From: Roseovarius aestuarii
GTDB lineage: Bacteria; Pseudomonadota; Alphaproteobacteria; Rhodobacterales; Rhodobacteraceae
DNA length: 64,000 nt
Direction of reading: 5' to 3'
NCBI RefSeq assembly: GCF_019966515.1
Contig: NZ_JAIMIB010000008.1
Coordinates: forward strand, 124,001-188,000
A program made the position numbers and the translations under genes. Each line of letters opens with the position of its first letter. Position 1 is the stretch's first letter. The notes beneath the pieces were generated by a model. The model saw only the letters and a list, made by a program, of their open reading frames with translations, did no database searches and had not been told where the DNA came from. This document shows, in pieces, positions 36,774-44,094 of the stretch.

Positions 36774-38771
36774 TTGAAAAAAACGATCGCAGATGCGCTT
36801 GCCCGCAAGGGCTATGATACTTTGACGCCTGTTCAACAGGCCGTCACCCAACCGGAACTGCAGGGGCGAGATCTTTTGGTTTCAGCCCAAACCGGATCGG
36901 GCAAAACCATCGGGTTTGGATTGGCGATCGCGCCCACGTTGCTGGGCGACGGTGAGACATTCAGCGAGGCAGGCACGCCGCTGGCTCTGATCATCGCCCC
37001 GACACGTGAATTGGCAATGCAGGTTAAGCGTGAACTTGGCTGGCTTTATGCGGATGCAGGCGCGTCTCTCGCCTCCTGTGTCGGAGGTATGGACATGCGC
37101 GACGAACGCCGTGCATTGGCACGCGGCGCCCATATCGTTGTCGCTACACCGGGACGGTTGCGCGACCATATCATGCGCGGCTCGATTGATCTGACCAAAG
37201 TCCGCTCGGTTGTGCTGGACGAGGCCGATGAAATGCTCGACCTGGGTTTTCGCGAGGACCTGGAATTCATTTTACAGGAAACACCAGCACAGCGTCAGAC
37301 GCTGCTGTTTTCCGCCACCGTTCCCAGCTCGATCACCAAGCTTGCGCGAAGCTATCAACGCGACGCGGAACGGATATCTACGGTTGGCGAACAAACGCAA
37401 CATACCGATATTGAGTACCGTGCCATGATGGTGGCTGCGCGCGACGGGGAAAACGCAGTCATCAATGTGCTGCGCTACTACGAGGCACCCAATGCGCTTG
37501 TGTTTTGCAACACCCGTGCAATGGTGTCGCGCCTTACAACGCGGCTGTCTAACCGTGGTTTTTCGGTCGTGGCGTTGTCCGGTGAACTGACCCAAAGTGA
37601 ACGAACCAACGCATTGCAAGCCATGCGTGACGGGCGGGCGCGGGTCTGTGTCGCGACAGATGTCGCTGCCCGGGGGATTGATCTGCCTAAGCTTGATCTG
37701 GTGGTCCATGCCGAATTGCCGGGCAGTCACGAAACCCTCTTACACCGATCGGGCCGTACCGGTCGCGCGGGGCGCAAGGGCGTGAGCGCACTGGTGGTTG
37801 TGCCGTCGTCGCGTAAAAAGGCGGAACGCATTCTGAATTTCGCCAAACTCAATGCGGATTGGGGCTCGGCGCCCTCGGCTGCCGACGTGGACGCACGCGA
37901 TCAGGTACGTATGCTTGCTGCGGAGGACTGGCAGGCCGAGATCACCGAGAGTGAACGCGCCGCAGTCGATAAACTGATCGAGAAATTCACACCTGAACAA
38001 ATCGCCGCAGCTTATATGCGGCAATACAAGATGCGCCATTCCGCGCCCGAAGAACTGGGCGCGGTTCAGCCCGAGGATCGCAAAAAACGCGCCGCCTTCG
38101 GCCCCAGCGTTTGGTTTTCACTGTCAGAAGGACGCAATCAAGCCGCGTCCCCGCGTCATTTGCTGCCAATGATTTGTAAGGCGGGCGATATAACCAAAGA
38201 CGATATTGGCGCGATCCGCATCACCGACGACCTGTCCTATGTCGAAATCCGCGAAGCCAGCGTCAAAGGCTTTCTGGCCGCAGTTGGCCCCGGCATGAAG
38301 ATTGAGGGGTCTAAAGATATTGTGCGTCTGGACAAAGCGCCAGACCTGCCGGCTTTCAAACGCGCCAAGCCTGATCGTGGGCCCAAGTCCGGGTCAGGCC
38401 ATCGCAAAGGCGGCACACTGCCTATTGACTGGAACGACGCGCCGGAACCACGTCGCCGCAAACCTAAGCCCGAAGATCGCAAACCCCGCAAACCGCAGGG
38501 TCAAAAACCTGGTACGGAAGGATTAGACACCGCTGTGCACGCACCTTTGAACAGACAAAAACCTTCGAAGTCGCGTTCCGAGGGCAAGTCAAAAGCTGGC
38601 GAAGGCAGCACGTCAAGCAAGGCCGTGGGCAAGGATGGTATTCACAAACCTCGCGGTGGCGGCAAAGGGCCACCTCCCCCTAAAAGCAAGCCAAACAGCA
38701 AGAAAAACCGCGCCCGCGCCGCTGTGGCGAAGGCCGTGAAAGGCAAGCAAGCCGCGCCAAAAAAGCGATAA
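36774..38771 (+). CDS. DEAD-box RNA helicase with C-terminal RNA-binding and basic tail (TTG start)
   Basis: 665 residues from TTG 36774; no in-frame ATG lies before the Q motif, so TTG is the likely start. Helicase motifs are complete: Q motif GYDTLTPVQQA, Walker A SAQTGSGKT, PTRELA, DEADEMLDLGF, SATVP, and HRSGRTGRAG. Residues about 440-530 resemble a DbpA-type RNA-binding domain (IGAIRITDDLSYVEI), followed by a long Lys/Arg/Pro/Ser-rich disordered tail. Such enzymes unwind RNA in ribosome assembly, decay or cold adaptation. The exact target is unknown. Confidence 0.93.
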   Translation: MKKTIADALARKGYDTLTPVQQAVTQPELQGRDLLVSAQTGSGKTIGFGLAIAPTLLGDGETFSEAGTPLALIIAPTRELAMQVKRELGWLYADAGASLASCVGGMDMRDERRALARGAHIVVATPGRLRDHIMRGSIDLTKVRSVVLDEADEMLDLGFREDLEFILQETPAQRQTLLFSATVPSSITKLARSYQRDAERISTVGEQTQHTDIEYRAMMVAARDGENAVINVLRYYEAPNALVFCNTRAMVSRLTTRLSNRGFSVVALSGELTQSERTNALQAMRDGRARVCVATDVAARGIDLPKLDLVVHAELPGSHETLLHRSGRTGRAGRKGVSALVVVPSSRKKAERILNFAKLNADWGSAPSAADVDARDQVRMLAAEDWQAEITESERAAVDKLIEKFTPEQIAAAYMRQYKMRHSAPEELGAVQPEDRKKRAAFGPSVWFSLSEGRNQAASPRHLLPMICKAGDITKDDIGAIRITDDLSYVEIREASVKGFLAAVGPGMKIEGSKDIVRLDKAPDLPAFKRAKPDRGPKSGSGHRKGGTLPIDWNDAPEPRRRKPKPEDRKPRKPQGQKPGTEGLDTAVHAPLNRQKPSKSRSEGKSKAGEGSTSSKAVGKDGIHKPRGGGKGPPPPKSKPNSKKNRARAAVAKAVKGKQAAPKKR

Positions 38772-38959
38772 GGCTGGGTTTAGCTTAGTCTGCGTTCGGG
38801 TCCATTCCTGCTCTTGACCAGCCAACGGGCTGCAGCATTCGCTTTGCATACGTCACTTGGATTTGCAGAAATCCGGACAATAAGGCCGAGTATCTCACGG
38901 AGCTTTCGGAAAAATCTCGAAGCTCGGTTTTCTAGGTTCCTGCAAGAAGTCTGGAAGGG

Positions 38960-40963
38960 TCATTGGGCAAGTCCGGCAAGCTTATTCTCAATCCGTTCCT
39001 GCGCTGCGTGAAGCAGGTCAACTTCGCGGCCAGCAGCACCAAGTTCTACCGCCCGTTTGAGATGCGCCTGCGCTTGATGCAACAGGTCTAAAGCCTCTGG
39101 CGCAGGTAATGCTAGAGCACGCATTTCCTTCGAGATAGACAGCTTGCGCAGCAGCGCCACTTCGAGCAGGGGCTGTTCGGTGTCCCGATAATGTGCCGCG
39201 GCATCGCCAAGCGCAGACTCAGCCGCGGTCAGGAGTGAGACGATATGTTCCGGAGGCGCGTTCGTCGCGTGGGTCAGCAGGGCAGAGCCCATGGCCCCGG
39301 AGGCCATAGCAGCATCCTGCGGCATCTTTTGCTCACGGTAGAATTGCCGCGCTTTGTCGAACTCGTCGATCGCCCGCTTCCGCCGCGCCGGATCACCATA
39401 GACTTTCGCCTGGCGTTCGATCACCGTAGCGACGCCAAACCTCGCGCCGGCCATGTTTATGATGTCCCCAAGGTCACCAAACAGCCGTGTGGCGCGGTCG
39501 AGAGCCGAGAACGCCTGGTCGAGGGTCTCAACAAGTTCGGCGCCATCTAACTGGTCGGCGAGCAATAGATGAGCATTGCCCAAATTGTTGAGCGCTCGTG
39601 CCACCGACGGCTGGTCATCACCAAACAGCTCGATCGCTTCACGCGACCCCGTGATCGCTGCGCGTAGCAAGTCTACCCGATCAGACGGCTTGGCGCGATG
39701 GGCCTGAGTCATCCGGGTCATCGAAAGATGATCCAGTGACGCCGCGCGTAAGTGTCCATCCGGCGTGTTCGCGGTGATTGTAAACGCTTCGATAGCCCGG
39801 TTTAGGATGTCGCTGCCGCTGGCGTCGGTGGCATACCGGCCCTGAGACAAGAGGGAGAGGCCGAGCAGGTTCTGCGCCTCGGCGAAAATCTTGGGATTGG
39901 AGGTGTCGACGGCTGCCAGAATCGCGTGTGCGACGCGTTCCGCAAATTCGGTTACAGGACCACCAAAACGCTCGCCATATTCGTAGAAGGCCCGCGCATA
40001 GGACAGGCGCCTGCGTGATGGTTCAAGCGGATCAAGGGCTGCGAAGCTGTCGGCGGCGCTCGAAAATAGCGTGAACGCCCGCTCAGGTCGCTGGCGCATC
40101 ATCGCAATGCGGGCCTGGGCCTCCATCACGCGCGCATTGTCCTCCAACGGTTTTCGGAGCGCGTCAGAGCTGGTCTCGCGGACCGAGACGAGGAGGCGTT
40201 CAGCCTCTTCGAGGTCGAGAGTCGCAATTGAGGCTTCGACTGCTGAAAGCACGTTGTCGATGCGCGGCGTTGTACCACGGAGCGTCTCTACTTCTTGTTG
40301 GAGGGCACGGTAATCATGCGCCTTCTCGATCAGGAACGCGCGCAGGTTGGCTGAGGTCATCTCCTCCGGCGCGGGCTCCCCGAAGCGAAGAGCCAGGGCA
40401 TCGAGGGTATCCCTGGTTTGTGCCTCAAGATTGTCGAGCTTTGCGGCGACGTGGTCGATCTTGTGCTCGGCGCGGTGTGCTGACTGCAAGCTTTCCGCCA
40501 TGTAGGCGGGTGTCAGGTCGGCCGCGTACGCCTTCGTGCGAAATAGCGGGACAAGCGTGGACTGAACAATCCCGGTAAAGAGCTTGCACATTTCCGGGCG
40601 ACGCATCTCGCCGGTCGGATCGGTCTTGTCAGAGAGTTTGGCCAGCATCGCCGTGGTGCAAGCCTCGGCATCCATGCTATTTGCCGTGATCTCCTGTGGC
40701 GTCAGAAGGCCCGCTTCGACCATCTGGACGAAAAGGATGTCTGCGTCCTTTGGTGCATCAAGAGCGCGGGCCAGAGCGGTTCGGGCGGCCTCGGTCAGTT
40801 CGTCGGCCATGGTTACAAGTGATTTCGGCGGACGTGCGGCGATCTTGCGGATGGCATCGTAAACCGCGAGGCCGGATTTTGGACTGGGGGCCGAAACAAA
40901 TCCACTCATTGCGGCGAGCAGACGGATGCCATTAGCGAGGTTGTCTTTCTGGCGAATAAACAT
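38960..40963 (-). CDS. Large TPR-containing protein of unknown function
   Basis: 667 residues from ATG 40963; a TTG five codons upstream is possible. No signal peptide or membrane helix. Residues about 1-150 are helical and include a FTGIVQSTLVPLFRTKAYAADL segment (cut here at 20 as FTGIVQSTLVPLFRTKAYAA). A coiled linker follows (KIDHVAAKLDNLEAQTRDTL), then LRAFLIEKAHDYRALQQEVE, and from about residue 250 to 660 repeated helical pairs of TPR type. This arrangement recalls the sensor halves of bacterial conflict proteins, but no nuclease, protease or NTPase effector is visible. It is divergent from the 808-residue gene. Confidence 0.8.
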   Translation of the reverse strand: MFIRQKDNLANGIRLLAAMSGFVSAPSPKSGLAVYDAIRKIAARPPKSLVTMADELTEAARTALARALDAPKDADILFVQMVEAGLLTPQEITANSMDAEACTTAMLAKLSDKTDPTGEMRRPEMCKLFTGIVQSTLVPLFRTKAYAADLTPAYMAESLQSAHRAEHKIDHVAAKLDNLEAQTRDTLDALALRFGEPAPEEMTSANLRAFLIEKAHDYRALQQEVETLRGTTPRIDNVLSAVEASIATLDLEEAERLLVSVRETSSDALRKPLEDNARVMEAQARIAMMRQRPERAFTLFSSAADSFAALDPLEPSRRRLSYARAFYEYGERFGGPVTEFAERVAHAILAAVDTSNPKIFAEAQNLLGLSLLSQGRYATDASGSDILNRAIEAFTITANTPDGHLRAASLDHLSMTRMTQAHRAKPSDRVDLLRAAITGSREAIELFGDDQPSVARALNNLGNAHLLLADQLDGAELVETLDQAFSALDRATRLFGDLGDIINMAGARFGVATVIERQAKVYGDPARRKRAIDEFDKARQFYREQKMPQDAAMASGAMGSALLTHATNAPPEHIVSLLTAAESALGDAAAHYRDTEQPLLEVALLRKLSISKEMRALALPAPEALDLLHQAQAHLKRAVELGAAGREVDLLHAAQERIENKLAGLAQ

Positions 40964-41284
40964 CTTAAAACCCGTCAATCAATGGCAAAAGAGTGCCATA
41001 TAGCTGTCCGGTTTGGCAACCGTGAAGCAATGATGTCAGATTACGATGCTCTCTGGAGCTGTGCCGCACGGACATGCGTCATGGCGAAAAATTATTATTT
41101 ATTTCAAAGATTTAGGTGATGTTTCCACCTGTTGCATGGGTTGACCGACGCAGAGGGTCGCCGGGGTATGAATCTCCATTCCAGTAGACATCTGCGGGTT
41201 GCTCGTGTGACGATCACAATAGTTTGCAACACATCAATTTAATGAACGGTTTGGATCACTCCCATTCTAACAGGAGCATTGCGC
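40964..41284. other. Divergent intergenic region between the TPR gene and the 808-residue gene
   Basis: About 320 bases without a supported gene. It holds the promoters of both flanking genes. An AT-rich tract (AATTATTATTTATTTCAAAG, about 41083-41102) is the most promoter-like part, and AGGAG precedes the forward start. I see no clear palindrome or terminator. Confidence 0.5.
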
Positions 41285-43711
41285 ATGGCACAGACGACAA
41301 CTCTTGGAAAGCTCATCAAGGACAAGTTCGGCGGGACGCTTGCCGTCACCTCCATTGGTGACATCAAGATCGTGATCACCAACGATCCCGATTACAAGGC
41401 AAAGACCTGGACCGTTACCGCCACCGGGGCCTCCAAATCCTATGCGTATCCACTTTTCGGAAACGATGCACTCTCGCTCAAGGATATCTCGGTTAGCCTG
41501 ACCTATAACGGGGCGAAGAGAGCGGCAAAAGGATTGCTCCGTGCCGATCTCAACTTCGGTGGGATCGACTTCGACGTAGAAGTTGCGCTTTCCAAGCGGA
41601 CGGAGAGTTTCAGCCTGACGTCCCAGCTAAGCAAGCCGGCCTCGCTGAGTTCGGTCGTTAGCAAGCTCAGCGCCGGTAAGGCCAAGGCCCCCGGTCAGAT
41701 GAAAGAAACGCTTATCGACCTGATCACCATGTCCATCGAAAGGGATGGTAAGAAGGGCTGGACGCTTGCGTCAAAGGGCAGGCTGAAACAGGCCGATTTC
41801 CTGCCGTTCGCAAGCAGCGCGACAAGCCTGTCGCTGATGATCGAGTACAGCGGCAAGAAGAAGCTAAGACTTACCCGGCTCGGGCTGGAGGGCGAGACAC
41901 GCATCGGCAGGTCTGGCGCCCTCTCAATCGGCTATACGTTCGGCCCGAAAATATCTGTTCTTTCAGGTAAGCTTAAAACCGACCCCAAGTCACCTGTCGT
42001 GTTCGAGGATGTTCTCAAGGTTTTGGGCCTCAAGGGGAGCGGTCCAAGGACGGACAAGCTTTCCACGCCAAAGGGCCTCGACATGGTAGCGGGTGAGCTG
42101 ACGCTCAATCTTGCCGATCAAAACCTGTTAGTCGCCGGGAGGAATTCACTCAAAGAGGATGCCTTTGTCTATGTCGCACGCACAACAGACTCGCCCACAC
42201 TCGCGCTGGGGGTGGCGACGCAAAAGGGTTGGAAGATGTCCGACCTTTCCCGGGATTTCGCGGTCGTCGACAAGGTTCTGACCTTTCGCCAATCCTTCCT
42301 TGCTCTGTCGACCAGCAATGTTTCTATCGAGAGCAAATTTTTTCCCAAGCTTGGTGCCCACACGTTCGATCTGACGACGGGGCTGAATGTCGGCGCAGAC
42401 CTCGCGATGAATAAGTCTCAGTCATCAGTTCTGGGCAAGGCGGTCTCGGGGCTGCTGGGGGGAACGCCCGAACTTCTGTTGCAGGCCAGCATCGGCCCCT
42501 CGGCCAAAGACACGACGTTTTCCGCCAATCTCGGAAATCTGGATCTGCATCTCAAAGTGCCCGGTACCCGCAAACCCGCGACCATGGAAATCAAACGTGC
42601 CAAGATGGAATTGTCCCTTGAGCCGTCTATCGCGGTCAGCGGTGACGTCCTGTTCCCCGCACCGCAGGGTCAGACCGTTGAGGTTACCGGCGCCGTCAAA
42701 GCCGAAGAGACCAAAGCGGGTCCCGTCCTGAGCTTTGTCGGACATGCGCACGACCAGTCCCAGAGCCTCGCCCCGCCGAAGAACGCCACGGGCCTGACAC
42801 TCAAGGACATCGGCGCAAGTTTCTCGATCGAGCCCGAAGCTTTCATCATCGGTCTGGACGGCTCCATGTGGATTGGAAAGGAGAGTGCGTCATTTGGCTT
42901 CGCCTTCGCGCTGCCGGAACTCAGCCCGACTTTCCTCAAGGCGAGCTACAGCCATCTTGATCTCGCGCCGATGTTCAAAGTGTTGTGCCGCGGCGCGAAA
43001 CTACCCAGAGAGCTCAATCGCGGCATCTCGTTCAGCAACCTGCTGATCTGGAGCTGCACCGATCCTTCCGGCACCTGCCGCCTGTCCGACAGGTCGTGCT
43101 ACGATGACGGGTTCGCGTTCCAGGGGGATGCGGATATTTTCAACTTTCCGGCCCATGCCGATTTGCAGATCACGACCAAGGGCATGTCCGGAAGCTTGTC
43201 CACGAGTAAGGCGTTTGGCGTTCCGAAAGTCTTTACCGTGGCCGATGCCCGCGACCATTCGAAGGGGCCGCAATTCGCCTTTAGCACCAGCAAACCTCCC
43301 TATCTGCACGCCAGCTATTTCGTCGATGTCCTGGGTTTTTCGGACACGACGAGCCTTGAGCTGACCAATCAAGGGTTCTCGCTTAGCGCAGTGATCAAGT
43401 TCAAGGGAGAGAAGATTTCGCTTAATTGTGTTCTTGGTGCGCGCAGCCCCGGACACTACGTGGCGTCGATGTCGGCAAGCGCTGACTTCAAAAAACATCC
43501 GATTGATCTCGGGGGAGGTCTGAAACTTAAATCTCTCAGTATCGGTATGTCGTCAAAGACTGGCATTTTCAGCGTCAAGGCCAAGGCAAAATATGGACCT
43601 TTACCCAAGTCCGCAAACATCACGATCTCGCTCAAGGATATCGCCCACCGGTTGGACCGCCTCGGCAAAGAGATCGAGAAGGAGCTGGGCAAGATCGGGA
43701 ATTGGTTCTAA
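41285..43711 (+). CDS. Large beta-rich protein of unknown family
   Basis: 808 residues from ATG 41285 (CAGGAG eight bases upstream). No signal peptide, membrane helix or catalytic motif is visible. The sequence is made of alternating hydrophobic/polar strands (VALSKRTESFSLTSQL, LSIGYTFGPKISVLSGKL, FGFAFALPELSPTFLKASYS) that recur with similar spacing, suggesting stacked beta modules. A Cys-rich patch (LIWSCTDPSGTCRLSDRSC, about residues 590-610) could hold disulphides or metal. The C-terminus is an amphipathic helix ending in Trp-Phe. I do not recognise the family; its partner may be the divergent TPR gene. Confidence 0.8.
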   Translation: MAQTTTLGKLIKDKFGGTLAVTSIGDIKIVITNDPDYKAKTWTVTATGASKSYAYPLFGNDALSLKDISVSLTYNGAKRAAKGLLRADLNFGGIDFDVEVALSKRTESFSLTSQLSKPASLSSVVSKLSAGKAKAPGQMKETLIDLITMSIERDGKKGWTLASKGRLKQADFLPFASSATSLSLMIEYSGKKKLRLTRLGLEGETRIGRSGALSIGYTFGPKISVLSGKLKTDPKSPVVFEDVLKVLGLKGSGPRTDKLSTPKGLDMVAGELTLNLADQNLLVAGRNSLKEDAFVYVARTTDSPTLALGVATQKGWKMSDLSRDFAVVDKVLTFRQSFLALSTSNVSIESKFFPKLGAHTFDLTTGLNVGADLAMNKSQSSVLGKAVSGLLGGTPELLLQASIGPSAKDTTFSANLGNLDLHLKVPGTRKPATMEIKRAKMELSLEPSIAVSGDVLFPAPQGQTVEVTGAVKAEETKAGPVLSFVGHAHDQSQSLAPPKNATGLTLKDIGASFSIEPEAFIIGLDGSMWIGKESASFGFAFALPELSPTFLKASYSHLDLAPMFKVLCRGAKLPRELNRGISFSNLLIWSCTDPSGTCRLSDRSCYDDGFAFQGDADIFNFPAHADLQITTKGMSGSLSTSKAFGVPKVFTVADARDHSKGPQFAFSTSKPPYLHASYFVDVLGFSDTTSLELTNQGFSLSAVIKFKGEKISLNCVLGARSPGHYVASMSASADFKKHPIDLGGGLKLKSLSIGMSSKTGIFSVKAKAKYGPLPKSANITISLKDIAHRLDRLGKEIEKELGKIGNWF

Positions 43712-44094
43712 CCGCGGCATTTCTTGAGCGAAAGATGTGCCGGTGATGAAGGTTGTACACACGGTCAAATGATCCCCGCAGTTTAGGCTCTTCGCTCGTG
43801 ATACAAAGCGGGCACCTGTTGTGTTTTCTGATGACACGACTTTTTGGCGATGGATCGCCCAAGCCTCGTAATTCTAGCCCAATGCGGACATTGGCCAATC
43901 AAGCCTTGAATTGCTGAACTGGGCGTCAAATGGTCCGCGAATGGTCCGCGAATGGTCCGCGAATGGTCCGTGACTCCAAGCTTTCAATCTGGCCGGTGTG
44001 ATTTCGATCAAGGCGATGGTTGGTTATCACGTCCATAGGAAAATCTCCGACCCATTATGAATCGCTGTCCACCCCTTTGTTCGGAGACCGTTCG
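43712..44094. other. Gene-free stretch before the Pat-like gene
   Basis: About 380 bases separating the 808-residue gene from the acetyltransferase gene. It contains a four-copy 11-bp tandem repeat (43929-43972) and no open frame that looks coding. The start of the following gene at 44095 is preceded by GGAG. Confidence 0.5.
43929..43972 (+). repeat. 11-bp tandem repeat, four copies
   Basis: The unit AATGGTCCGCG occurs three times exactly (43929-43961), then a fourth copy with one change (AATGGTCCGTG, 43962-43972). It lies about 120 bases upstream of the Pat-like gene. Eleven-base spacing puts successive units on nearly the same DNA face, so a binding array is possible; slippage-generated repeat is the simpler view. 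Confidence 0.85.
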
